NCBI GenBank assembly: GCA_013397435.1
Contig: VZRG01000362.1
Coordinates: forward strand, 525,667-589,666
Source: Erythrocercus mccallii
Lineage: Eukaryota > Chordata > Aves > Passeriformes > Dicruridae
Reading direction: 5' to 3'
Length of the DNA stretch: 64,000 nt
Shown here: piece after piece, positions 1-12,000 of the stretch
How the letters are laid out: each line of letters starts with the position of its first letter
How positions within the stretch are numbered: the stretch's first letter is position 1
Made by a program: the position numbers and the translations under genes
Notes under the pieces: generated by a model
The model's input: only the letters and a program-made list of their open reading frames with translations
Told to the model about the DNA's origin: nothing
Databases searched by the model: none

Positions 1-284
1 NNNNNNNNNNGCTCAAAGCACCTCTGCTGCCAGGACGGTGCTGCCTCCTCACAACCATTTCCTAAGACTTACAAGAACTTCTCTTAGCACCAACTTCCCC
101 AACACCGCCCCTCCGCACACAAACTCACAGGGCAGAAGGAGAGAAGGACTCTCCCTCAGCACCACCCCCCCACGACTGGCAGAGCTGTCCCTGCACCCCA
201 ACAGCTGCGAGCCCCGGAGCCCGGGACCCCCACGCAACAGCAGCAGCCTCGGCAGCTGCAACAGCCCGCTAGGACACGGCGGAG

Positions 285-489
285 CTTTCCCTCGTCCCCG
301 TCCCGCTCGCCCCTGTCCCGCCCTGAGGCGTCACCTTCGCGCAGCCCCTCAGCCAAGCTCCCGCCGCCGCCGCCCCCTCCCCGCCCCCCCCCCCCCCCTT
401 TCCCTCGTCCCCGTCCCGCTCGCCCCTGTCCCGCCCTGAGGCGTCACCTTCGCGCAGCCCCTCAGCCAAGCTCCCGCCGCCGCCGCCGC
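285..489. repeat. 113-bp-period tandem duplication in the IKZF5 CpG promoter
   Basis: A GC-rich block beginning CTTTCCCTCGTCCCCGTCC occurs at about 285-373 and again at 398-489, nearly identical. The copies are separated by a C homopolymer (about 380-398). Both include GGCGTCACC and end in GCC trinucleotide runs. It looks like a recent tandem duplication, or an assembly artefact helped by the C run. Confidence 0.8.
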
Positions 490-720
490 CATTTTTGCGC
501 CCGCCCCGTGACATCACGGCCACCGCCCGCGTGACGTCAGAGCCACCGCCTCATGACGTCAGAGCCAACACCCCCCCCTCCTCCGCGCCCGCCGGCGCGC
601 GCGGGTCTCGCGAGACTGCGGTGGGCGGGGCCGGGCCGGGCCGGGCCGGGCTGCGGGGGGGAGGCAAATAAACATGGCGGCGGCGGGAGGCGGGAGCGGC
701 GCGGAGCGGCGGCGGTGAGT
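490..720 (+). promoter_or_regulatory. IKZF5: IKZF5 CpG-island promoter with CRE cluster, CGCG palindrome and first exon
   Basis: Two perfect CRE sites (TGACGTCA) lie at 532-539 and 554-561, and a one-mismatch copy (TGACATCA) at 509-516. All three sit in a repeated GCCACCGCC context. The palindrome TCTCGCGAGA, known from TATA-less housekeeping promoters, lies at 606-615. A YY1-like AAACATGGCGG is at 671-681. The likely noncoding first exon ends at 714 before a strong donor, GTGAGT. The ATG at 674 opens a short upstream ORF. No TATA box is seen. This suggests a constitutive promoter with possible CREB/ATF input; the transcription start is inferred. Confidence 0.75.
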
Positions 721-949
721 GCTGCCTGTCCTCCCCCTCCCTCTTCTTTACTCCCCTTCTCTCTTCTCTACTCCCCTTCCGTCTCCTTCCCTCCCTTCTT
801 CTCCTTCTGGGGCCTCCCTGTGCCGTGGCGGAGCCGGGCAGCGGGGATGGGGGGCAGCGCTTGCGGAGGGCCGCGCTGCCCCGCCGGCAGCGGGGCCGGG
901 TCAGCGGCGCAGCCCCGAGGCGGCTCCTTTGATCTGAAACCGGAGGACA

Positions 950-1450
950 CAGAAATTACAGACTCACAGAATTACCGAAATCGCAGCATCACATTCTGTA
1001 ATCACAGAAGCACAGAGTGGGTGAGGTTGGACGGAATCAATCCGGTCCCACCTCCCTGCTCAGGCAGGGCCACCTCAGAACACATGGGACAGGTTCTGGG
1101 ATCTCTCCAGTGAGTGAGACTCCACACCCTCTCCGGGCAGTCTGTTCCAGCGCTGACACCCTCACAGTAAAGTTCTTCTTCGTGTTCAGGTGGAACTTGC
1201 TGTGCATCACTCCCTGCCCGTTGCTCCGGTGCCGTTGCTGGGCCCTGCAGCAGAGCCTGGGCCCTGCTCAGACCCTCCCTGCACCAGGGACACCCAGGCC
1301 TGAGGGTCGCTCTCAGCTGGGGCTCCTCTCCAGGCTGAACAGCCCCAGCTCCCTCAGCCTTTCCTGGGCACAGGGATGCTCCAGTCCCTTCAGCATCTTT
1401 GCTGCCCTTCACCGGATCCTCTCCAGTAGCTCCGTCTCTCTTGTCCCGAG
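950..1450 (-). mobile_element. CR1-type LINE 3' fragment, reversed
   Basis: It lies in IKZF5 intron 1. Wording typical of avian CR1 tails appears in reverse orientation, including a variant of the ACAGAATCACAGAA tail at the left, CTCCAGGCTGAACAGCCCCA and CAGCATCTTTGCTGCCCTTC. It is 5'-truncated with no intact reverse transcriptase frame. Boundaries are approximate. Confidence 0.8.
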
Positions 1451-2474
1451 GAGCCCAGAGCGGGACACGCGGGTTTTTGGGAGGTTTCCCGTGGCCGTGT
1501 CGCTTCCCACTCTGGAGGTGGGTGGAGGAGAAGGCGCGGGAACGACCGGGAGTGTTCGGGGTTGGTGACAGGTCACGGGCGGCCACCGACGCTGTGCTTC
1601 ACTCCCCCTTCCCACGATCAAAACTCCTTCAGGAGCCCCGGGAAGGGCTTGATTGGAGTTTGGAATCCTTTCCGCTTTAATTTATTTGCTATGAAAAAGA
1701 TGGAACAGAGAACACCCCCTTTTTTTCCCCCTGGGTTCCTTAGAAGAAGGTGGGATGCCTACATTTGCTCACAGTAATTTTATTCTCTTACTGCATACAT
1801 GTCCTCATGGATATTTTATTCTCTTGTAATTGCTGCAGGATTAGTTCTGACTATGTGTGTGAAACTGCTGGGTGTACTCTATGAACTACTTTCTTTAGCA
1901 GCATTATTTAGGCAGAATATTTCATCCTGGCACGTTCTTTGGCAGCAGACTTAGCTCAGTGCTGTGACCACTGTTCAGTGCAGCAGTTGTGCCTGGGTAG
2001 AGAATGAGTATTCAGTGCTCTGCTCCCGGTTGTGTGAAGCTGGAGGAGGTGTGGTTGTGTCAGCAGAGCTCGGGTTACACCCGGTGTGATCAGCCCATCC
2101 TCGGTGTGTGAAACACGACCCAGGCTGCTCAGTTTCTGATCATTAGAATTGCATTTTCTGGTTTGCAGGAGTGACACAGCAAGGATCAGATGTGTCATTC
2201 CCCCCTGAGAAGGAGAGCTACTGCCTGTGTAGCTCTAAAAAATACCACATAAAATCACCGAGGGGTTTGAGCATACAAATGGGAGCTTTGGAGTAGTGCT
2301 TAAATTGTGGTGACTTCCCTACACTGGTGTAAAGAAAAGGATGAGTGTTCTCGTGATAAATCAATGAGATAGAGAAAGGAAGTTTTATGCAGTTGGTCCC
2401 TAACCTGTTTATGAAATTTTATGTCATTTTCTTTCAAAATTAAATGCTTTTTAAAAGCAATCAGTGCAATCAAG

Positions 2475-2878
2475 TAAGGCTGACAGAATTGAGGTTGTTC
2501 AGCCTGAAGTAGAGAAGGCTTTGGGGTGACCTAATTGTGGCCTTTCAGTGCAGGAAAGAACACAAAAGAAAGATGGAGAGAGACTATTTACAAGAGCCTG
2601 GAGTGACAGGACAAGGGGAAATGGCTTTCAATGGACAGAGAGCAGAATTAGATGGGATATTAGGAAGAAATTCCTCCCTCTGAGGGTGGGCAGGCCCTGG
2701 CCCAGGGTGCCCAGAGCAGCTGTGGCTGCCCCTGGATCCCTGGCAGTGCCCAAGGCCAGGTTGGACACTGGGGCTGGAGCAGCCTGGGACAGTGGAAGCT
2801 GTCCCTGCCATGGCAGGGGTGCCACTGGATGGGATTTAAAGTCCCTTCCAATCCAAACTGTTCCATGATTCTATGAAA
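2475..2878 (+). mobile_element. CR1-type LINE 3' fragment
   Basis: A CR1 tail in forward orientation: a variant of the GAGGCTGTTCAGCCTGGAG block, then GGGTGGGCAGGCCCTGG, GTGCCCAGAGCAGCTGTGG and a terminal ATTCTATGA. It sits in the 5' UTR intron of IKZF5. The 106-residue frame across it (2548-2868) is not a host gene. Confidence 0.88.
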
Positions 2879-3110
2879 TAAGTTTTAGTGCTTTACCCAA
2901 AGGCACGCACAGATTCTCCTCTGCTAACACAAACCTTTGATGTTGTTTTGAATGATTTAATTTTAAATTGTTATTTCTTATTCTAATTCATGGAAACTTG
3001 GCTTGGTCAGGACTCTATGTTACATTGTCCCGCTTTTGTCTTCATTTATTTAATATTAGAGATATCTTTAATATTATAAATCATATACTGATGTCTTTGT
3101 TTTATTGCAG

Positions 3111-3176
3111 GAGACACCAACAAATGGAACGCAAATTAACTTAAGCCTACAGGAGGCTGGTGACACCTGGAAGAGG
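3111..3176 (+). other. IKZF5: Probable noncoding second exon of IKZF5
   Basis: A good acceptor (TTTTATTGCAG) precedes 3111 and a donor (GTAGGTAG) follows 3176. Joined to the first exon at 714, it closes a 24-codon upstream ORF that begins at 674 and stops at a TAA within this exon. The exon is predicted only from splice signals. Confidence 0.5.
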
Positions 3177-4480
3177 GTAGGTAGATAGATACATAAAGAT
3201 TTCTTCCAAACTAACTTAATGGTGATGATCAGTGCTGGGAGTTGAGCACAGTCAGGTAAGATGTGAAAGAATATCTTCATCTGGATGCCAGAAATGAACA
3301 AACATCTGTAAGTAGCTTTGGATACACAGGAGGAGATATTTAAATGTGGTCTGGAACTCTGAACTTGAGTTTCTGTTGGTCACCTAAGTACCTATTAAAA
3401 ATAAAGAATATTCTTATTGAAATGGTAGCATTGTAAATTCCTTCTGATTATAATCTGCAGAAATATTGTGACAGACTTGTTCTTCTCCTTCCAAATGTAT
3501 CCCAAGCTCTGTCTTCCCAAATTCATTGTGAATTGAGACTTGATAGAGGTTTGTTATTTACCCTCCCCAAAACAAGCCTGACCACTGATTTCTGGGGAAT
3601 ATTTTAATCATTTTAGTGTAAAATAATGGACTGGATTAAGACTTTTACTTAGGATAGGAAAGTAATATTTTGGGAGAAGCGTGAATCAGTGCTTTGTCTA
3701 AGGTTTGTTTCCAGCTTTGCTAATCACCAACATTCAGTTGTTTCCCAGCACTGCAGTTCCAGAACTGACTGATCCAAATCTGTTGTTTTTTGGAGCCAGA
3801 TGTTTAATGGGAAACCGTCAGTGAGTCAGAAGTGTCCTTCAGGTGACATCCAGGAAGCAGATGATGAAGTCTTTGAAAAACTTGTACTGAAAGTGTGATT
3901 GTTCTAATAAAATTCAGAGCAGCAGAGTGTTAGAGCCCAGCCTTTCAAACACAAATATTTTTCAGGTTTCTTTCTTTAACTCTTGGGAGTTGGGAAGAGT
4001 AATGGACTCACATTTCCTTTTTATTCCTTCTAGGGAAAGTTGAGAAGCTGTGCTCTGTGCTTTTTATCTGACGTGTTGGGGTACATTTTGGAGCATGTTT
4101 GCTACTTAGCAGGGAACTAAATTCAGGTATGATCCATTTCTTTATTTTTAAAGGCAGGTTAATTTTTATTGTGATGTATTTTTTAATTTTTTAATTTTAT
4201 TTATTATTTTATTATCATGTCATTTATCTGTTGCTGAAAGCGATTTCCCCATAAATTTTATTTGGTGATCTTCAATGAGTTAAAAATTCAAAAACCAATA
4301 TTCTTATGGTTGTCGGTTTGTTCTTTGACTCATGCTGTGTGATAAATGTATTTCGTCACTTTGAAAAATCCAACCCAAAACCTGAACTTGTTTTTATGAG
4401 TGCAGCCAAATTCAACAACACTTGTGTTCTGAAAACATTTTCCCTTCTAGGCACGAGAGGTTGTAAATGAAAGAGTCAAT

Positions 4481-7400
4481 ATGGGGGAAAAGAAGGCAGA
4501 ACCGTTGGATTTTGTGAAAGATTTTCAGGAATATCTGACCCAGCAGACTCACCATGTCAATATGATTTCTGGATCAGTTACTGGTGACAAGGAAGTAGAG
4601 ACTCTCCAGGGAGGTAAGCTGATTCCAGGACCATAAATCTGATTTTTTTGAGAGTGATTTCAGTGTTCACAGTCCAGGTAATGCTGCAGCTGTATGGAAG
4701 CAGTTCTGATAGTCATTTTCGTGTCACAAAGGATGGGTATCTATCTTTGTTTAAATCAGGGCATGTTTTTATAATTCTCTATATTTAAAGAGCAAGGGCA
4801 GAGAGAAGCAAAAGCTGTTTGGCATTTGCTCACAGTGTGACAGATGGTGTCCCACAGGTTGTTCATTAAAATCTGTGTTGCATTGTTCACAGCTGGGACA
4901 GAAGGTGATCAGAATGGTCTGGATCATCCTTCTGTTGAAGTTTCACTGGATGAAAACTCAGGAATGTTGGTGGATGGGTTTGAAAGGACCTTTGATGGAA
5001 AGTTGAAGTGTCGGTACTGCAACTACGCCAGCAAAGGAACAGCACGGCTCATAGAGCACATCAGGATTCACACAGGTATGGGATGTTCTGCTCTGCTTGC
5101 CTGGGAACCCTTGGGATATTCACTCAGTGTTGGGATTTGCATGTCAGCAGTTGGCAAATTCAAGCAGTGTGAGAATTCTTAACAATAGCTGGGCATTGGT
5201 GGGTTTTTATAGTTATTTTTGTAAAGGTGTGCCATTACCTAGTTAAACTGTGCAAATTCCTACTGACATTTATTATTGTAACTAAATGGGAGTAAAGTTT
5301 AGCATGAAGGTTTCAATGTTAATTGAAGGGCCCTAAAAATATCTTTTAGTTTTTCTGTGCTGATGAGAAAAGTGACAAATGTCCCTATTCCTACACAGAG
5401 ATTTTACATAGGGCCTTTTCTTCCTCTGCTGCTTAGCCATGAAAATATTCGTGTTCTGCACGTTCTAGATGTGGAAGTACAAAGCATAGTAATAAGAATA
5501 AAGTTATTGGTAGGCTATTCAAGTGTGAGGACATACCATCAAGTAAGTGACTGGTATCAGTAAGGAACAGAAAAATTATCAACTGTGGCTTGTTAAGGAG
5601 CATTTGCCACTGTTGGATGTATAAACCTGAAAAGCAAAACTATCATAAAGGTTAGAGTATCCTAAACTGTTCTGAAAGCTCCAACTTCATGGCAAATGAG
5701 AGAAAACAAAAAAATAGGTGCTTGTGAAGTCTGTCAAGTGTATCACACCAATATAGAAGACTTCAAGGTGTTAAGCAGAGCAGAAAAAAATTGTGTCCTG
5801 CAAAGAATGAAAGTTTTTTCAGGTTTCCAGTCTGGTATGGACTGTCCCAAATCTTCCAAGTGTCTCTTTTCAGTGGCCTTGGGTAGGTGATGTTTGGGAC
5901 TCACCCATTGTAATTGGGATGTAATTGTAGCTCTCCTCAGGTAGAGTTAGTCAGATTCTCACTTTGCTGGGATCCGTTCCTTCCACACAGTAACTCCCTG
6001 GGTGGATTTTGGGGAAGGTGGGGCTCCTTGCGCTGGCCCTGCAGTGTTGGCTTGTTTCAACAGGGCATAATGGGGTAGGAAATGGCAACCAAGCAGAAAC
6101 CAGAGAGTTCTGAGGTTCAGATTCTGAAAACCTGGTAAATTCTTCTCTTGTGTCTTCCACAACAAGAAAAGAGTTATTTTGGTTTGGTTTTCCTGGTTTG
6201 GTTTGGTTTGTTTTTTCACCCAAGGGAAGAAGATCCAAGGCCCGAGTGTTGTTTTGCTTGGATGGCTGGCAGAGGGCCAGGAGATGGATTGCTTGTGCTG
6301 TGAAGGCTCAGATGAGTCAGCATTGAAACAGGGAAGTGGCAACTGACTCATAGCCTCAGAGCAGTGTAAATAAACGGGTACAGCATCTTGGACATCTGCC
6401 AAAGGAGTTGTGACCCAGGCATGATCATACAACCATTATTATTATTAAGTGCAGCCTACTGCAGGATTGGCTTCATGCTGAGTCTGACAGTAGGTAATGA
6501 GTAGTAATTCACCAGCTGCATTGTTACATGTGATGCAAAACTTTTATCTCTGTGTAACCAGTTCAGAATGAAATCAGATTGGCAAATTCTGTGTGAATGC
6601 AAGGACTTTGTCAATCTTTTCATACCATTTTGCCAAGTCTCCAGATCTTTACCCATCACTGTGTGTATATATATGAGTACACAGAGATGCTCATGGAGAA
6701 ATCATGGTTTTACTTGGTGCAAAGAAGGTACTCAGAGGTAGCACAAATATTGATTTCTTTCCTCTTGGAGAGCCAGTGATGGAGGAGGAATGAAAAAATC
6801 CATTTGGTATCCTAGACTGTGATTCCCATCTGTGGAATGCTCATCAGTCACATGACAGGGATTTAGAAATTCAGCTGGCACTCTAGATAGGAAGAGTAAG
6901 GTGATCTTTCATTTCAGCACCTGAACACACGTCAGATCCTTCAGGCACTTCTGACGTTGCAGACCTGGATCTGTAATTCCTAGATCAGTCTATAAAGGGA
7001 AAACCAGAAGTCCTCAAGTGCTGTGTTACAAATGTGTTAGCCTGTTATTATGTTACAAAGTTTTCTGAGCATTTTTTAAAAAGTTAATGTATCTATAAAT
7101 TTTATTTCATAGAAGAGCAAAGTTCTGCATATGCAAAGGAGTTGGTCTCCCTGATCACCATCCCATCTCCCATCTGGAAGAGCACCCAGCCCTCCAGGGA
7201 ATACCTGGATTTTATTTTCTCTTAAAACTCTTTAGCCACAGGTTCCTTTTTCAAAGCTCAGTTCTTGAGTGGCTGCCTGTGTGGGCGGGTTATTTAGGTG
7301 GTAGTTCCAGGATGTTTAGGAGTAGAGATGTTTGAAGGTCCCAGAAGGATACCCTCCTTCAGCGTTCAAACAGAGTTATCATGAAGAACAAGTTGGATCC

Positions 7401-9085
7401 AGTTAAGGGCACCACACAAAAATCACTGCATTCAGTCCTTGGCATTGTTGCTGCAATTCCCAGGCAGGTTGTGCATTGTGCTGATTCCACTCAGGATTTT
7501 TCCATGTGCTGATGATCCCTTGGGTGAGGCAGAGCTGTCCCAGTGTTCTCCACTCTCCCAGGATACCCAGCTGAGCTGGAGGCTGGCGGTGACTGAAGTT
7601 TGGCGAGCAGCTCACAATGTGCTCCACAAAAAGCTTTTTCCAGGCACTCCGAGGTGCTATTGATGCCTTAAGTTTTAGCTTTCATGTTTCTCAGATTCTG
7701 TGCTGCCTAGGGGTGCAGTTCTGAGCCTCATATCAAGTGTTAGTGAGCTCTCTTCATAGAGTAGGCAGACAAATCCTTTCCCAGTTGGAGAACAAGGGCA
7801 ATGGTTACAAGTTTTCAGGCCCAAAAGCATAAACAACTGTAGGCTGAAGAGAGAAAAGAAGGATGAGACTTCATGAACTGAAGCTGTAATTGGACAATTA
7901 GCCCCAATATGCAAATGGATCAAAACTTATCAAAGTGTGAGACCTCGTGACCGGGCATCCATTTTGTGACCGCTTTAAGTCCACTTTGGGTGTAGCCCTG
8001 GCCAGGGTCTTGTCCTGCCCAAGGTGAATCCTTTAAGGCCTTTTAGTAAATACCTGCTTTATTCTCTAGCTCTGTCCAGTCTCTGTTCCAGGTCAGCCTT
8101 CCCTAGGCATCACCATGGGCTAATCTGTTGTGATTTTCCAGGGGAGAAGCCGCACAGGTGCCACCTGTGTCCCTTTGCCTCGGCCTACGAGCGGCACCTG
8201 GAGGCTCACATGCGCTCGCACACCGGCGAGAAGCCCTACAAGTGCGAGCTGTGCTCCTTCCGCTGCAGCGACCGCAGCAACCTGTCCCACCACCGCCGGC
8301 GCAAGCACAAGATGGTGCCCATCAAGGGGACCAGGTCTTCCCTGAGCAGCAAGAAGATGTGGGGGGTTCTGCAGAAGAAGACGGGCAATTTGGGGTACAG
8401 CAGAAGAGCGTTAATTAATCTGAGTCCGCCTTCCATGGTGGTGCAGAAACCAGACTACCTTAACGATTTCACCCATGAAATCCCCAATATCCAGACTGAG
8501 GCGTACGAGAGCATGACGAAAACGACTCAGAGCGGTGGCTTGCCGAGAGATCCACAGGACCTCATGGTGGATAATCCTTTGAACCAGCTCTCCACGTTAG
8601 CGGGACAGTTGTCCAGCTTGCCACCTGAAAACCAAAATCCAGCCTCTCCTGACGTTGTTTCCTGTCAAGACGAAAAGCCTTTCATGATACAGCAGCCTGC
8701 TGCACCTGCAGTAGTTTCAGCTGTGTCAGCAAATATTCCTCAGAATTCCTCTCCGACCAGCCCCGATTCCCGGCCCACACACAACCAGAGGAACTATAGT
8801 CCCGTGGCAGGGCCCAGCAGTGACCGCAGTGCCCACACCAGCACGCCCAGCATCAGCAACAGTCAGCCGAGCACTCCAGCTCCAACCCTGCCAGTGCAGG
8901 ACCCTCAGCTCCTGCACCACTGCCCACACTGTGACATGTACTTTGCAGACAATATCCTTTACACCATCCACATGGGATGCCATGGATTTGAAAATCCTTT
9001 CCAGTGTAACATTTGCGGGTGTAAGTGTAAAAACAAGTACGACTTCGCTTGCCATTTTGCAAGAGGCCAACATAATCAACATTGA
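4481..9085 (+). CDS. IKZF5: IKZF5 (Pegasus), Ikaros-family C2H2 zinc-finger transcription factor
   Basis: Coding exons are 4481-4613 (the exon itself starts at 4451), 4893-5075 and 8142-9085. The joins keep frame and give 419 aa, the length of human IKZF5. The start MGEKKAEPLDFVKDF follows an in-exon 5' UTR. Three N-terminal C2H2 fingers lie at about residues 82-104, 110-132 and 138-161 and would bind DNA; their linkers are TGEKPHR and TGEKPYK. A Ser/Pro/Gln-rich middle follows. Two C-terminal fingers (about 364-386 and 392-416) form the dimerisation module of Ikaros proteins. Pegasus is a nuclear, mostly repressive factor that can associate with other Ikaros members. The 3.1-kb second coding intron ends close to a possible LTR. 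PSTK lies downstream tail-to-tail. Nothing is broken and the identification is very secure. Confidence 0.97.
7922..8107 (+). mobile_element. Possible solo LTR end in the last IKZF5 intron
   Basis: The stretch ends in a block resembling the R/U5 end of avian endogenous retroviral LTRs: a weak polyadenylation-like AGTAAATACC followed by CTTTATTCTCTAGCTCTGTC and a short pyrimidine-rich tail. No coding region is attached. Its right end is about 35 bases from the acceptor of the last exon. Family and boundaries are uncertain. Confidence 0.35.
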
Positions 9086-12000
9086 CTGAGAACATGCTTT
9101 CGTTTAGTTTTTTAACATATTACAGTCTATTTTTCATACTTGCTGATGGAAAGCTTGCACATTCCCATAAGGAACCTTCACATGAATCAATTCGACAAAG
9201 GAGGCAAATTGATTTCCGTGTTCTTGTAAAACTTGCCAGGGAAATTTTGTATCAGATTCAGTTGCTGTTTTATATGTAGCCTTTCAAGAAAAGCCAAGAG
9301 TGCTGTAAGGGTTGGAATGCATTTACGTGCTGTGGTTGCTAAATTTAAGTTGCTTGCCCTTAATCCCAATAAACATTCTGCAAGTGGAGAAGCAGAGCGT
9401 GTGTCCTGAACCATAGGATGTAATTCCCAGATTGTTTACTAGGCAAGACAAGATATATTATCCATAAAATACGAGAGGCCAATGCAATGACACATCATGT
9501 AGCTGTCTGTCACATCACGTAGAAGGAATGGCTTCGTGGTGACAGAGAGCTGGGTTAGATGGGATGTTGGGAAGGAATTGTTCCCTGGGAGGGTGGGGAG
9601 GCCCTGGCAGAGGGTGCCCAGAGGAGCTGTGGGTGCCCCTGGATCCCTGGCAGTGTCCAAGGGCAGATTGGACAGGGCTTGGGATAGTGGAAGGTGTCCC
9701 TTCTTTAAGGCCCCTTCCAACCCCAACCATTCTATGACTTTGGAGAAATCCTTAAAAACCTGGCTGCTCAAAGAAAAGCAATTTTCACATGCAAATTCAA
9801 TTTGATGTAAAAATTGCTTTAATCTGATGAAGGTTAATAATAAGTTTTTGTTTAGTATAGTCTAAACTCTTCATGCTAGGACTTAAACACTAATTTAACC
9901 ATTAGCACAAAACTAGAAGATAACAGGTTATTGTGAATAAAACTATGGTAGGAAAAAAACGAGCTAAAAGCCTGCCATTCATGAGTTGTAGAAACAAAAA
10001 AGGAAGGTACCTTATTTTACCTACACTCTACAAAATTTTACATGTCACTGTTTTTCAGAGGAGGCAATTTTCAGAGACATAATGAAGAGCCTGTAGAACT
10101 AATATATATTCTGTGAGATTTCTAACTGCCTTAAAAACTAAGTTGTACAGATATTTGAAATTTGCACAATTAGACTTCTGTCCTGCTGATAGAAGTTCTA
10201 GTAGAAACAAACAAGAAGTTTACAAACTAAAACTCCTTTGTTCAGTTTTATGTTGGGCTAGGCTACAACTGAGAGGTTGCCTGTATTCTTGAGAGTTGTA
10301 TAATCCAGCTGATTGTAAATTTTGACTTGGAAGCCTGGTTTGTCACCTCTCCCAGGTTTGATGTCCTTTGGGTGTGCTGGGAATAAAGGGAAGGACCTCT
10401 GGCTTTTTCTGGGCTCCATGCAGGATGCAAAGGAAAACTGGCTGATTACACTGAGGTTGTTTATAGGAATTGTAGATGGCAAATGGTCACTGAAGTTGCT
10501 TATTTTGTTTCATAGTGTACAGTCATCTTTAGAAGCCCTCAGGCTAAAGGACAGGCACTTTAACATAAACCTGAATAAAACAATATTAATAATAACTTTA
10601 TGTGCTAGATAAGAATTTGAGACATTAAAAATAAAGGAAGAACTGTTACTTTTCCCATATTTAGACATGCACTTTTACCTTGGTTTGTCCTACTTGAGAC
10701 AAATTAAAGCTTCCCTTATATATTCTCCTTTTCCTATCAACAAACGGTGTTTTGTTAAAAACTAGATTTTATTTACGTTCCACAAGTCAGAGGTTGGAAT
10801 CTGAAGAGCAAATGTTTGGCTTATTCAAATTTATATTGTTATGGGAGCTAAAACATCCTGAAACCACTGGAAAAACTTCCAGTGATCAGAATGAGATCAA
10901 TGCAGGAAAAATACCTGTGTAAGAATTTTAGCTGTAGATGTAATTTTGACTTAATTAAATAGAAATTTGGATACTAGACATGTTTCAGTCTACCTGACTG
11001 ACCTACTGTTGAATTTCTGTGCTTGAGGAACTGAGTTCTTGGCTGTGCAGTCCTTGTAATAATGAGGTCAGAAATCTGCCACTGAAGTGGTTCCAGTGTA
11101 GTGAAGATGAACAATAACACTGTCACTCCTAAAAATTGTTTTGTTTTCAGGCCTGGTTCAGAATTCGTTTTGCTGGATTTGTAAGATAATGTAATTTCCA
11201 TTTTTCATAATGACACTCTGTAATTCCAAAATATTTAATTGTTGCTTTATGCTTCTTAGATTTATTTTATAAGTAAAACTGCAAGTCTGTGTGTGTAAAC
11301 ATCCTTTATTTTAAAGAGTAAAAGCTGATTGAACTGGAATCCAGTTAGAAGTTACTGCTTCTGGACAGGTTTTGGAATCAAATTTTTTTCCAGTCAAAGA
11401 TGATAGAAATGGTGGCTCTCTTTGGATCACACATTGGACAAGTCTACAATTTAAATTTGGCTCAAATACAGTGTTAGGATTAAGAGACATTCCTCTGGAA
11501 GACTTTACAGTTAGTAATTTATGGAAGTGGTTTTTGATAGATGATGCAATCTCCTATTCCTAAGTTCTGGCATTTCCAAGGAAGCTTGTGGAATGGTGAG
11601 TACTGAGTGATCACAGCATCCAGCTTCTCCTTGGTTTGTGGTTTTGTCCTTCCTGCTAGCGTAGGGAGAGTAATTTCCACGTGCACAGATGTGGTTTCTG
11701 ACCCACTGGGGCTCCTCTTGGCAGTGTTAACATTGTTAGAGGCTTTTCTTTGTCTCATGATTTGGTGATTTAGAGAAATCCTGACTCCTGAACCACGATG
11801 GCCTTGAACAAAAGTAAGGATAGGTCACTATTGGAGGAGTTGGGAGCAGGAGGAAGCCTGCAGGATCTCATGGAAAAGGGGCCCTTGTTCAGGAGGACAT
11901 CCTACTGTGGGGAATGTATGTTCTTAATAACAGAACTCAAAAAAAATCTAAAAAAATCTATCCCCAAGCCTTGCACATCATCCTGCTGCTGCCTGGATAC

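Noticed and set aside
2548..2868. 106-codon plus-strand frame as a gene
   Set aside because: It is the translated tail of a CR1 element.
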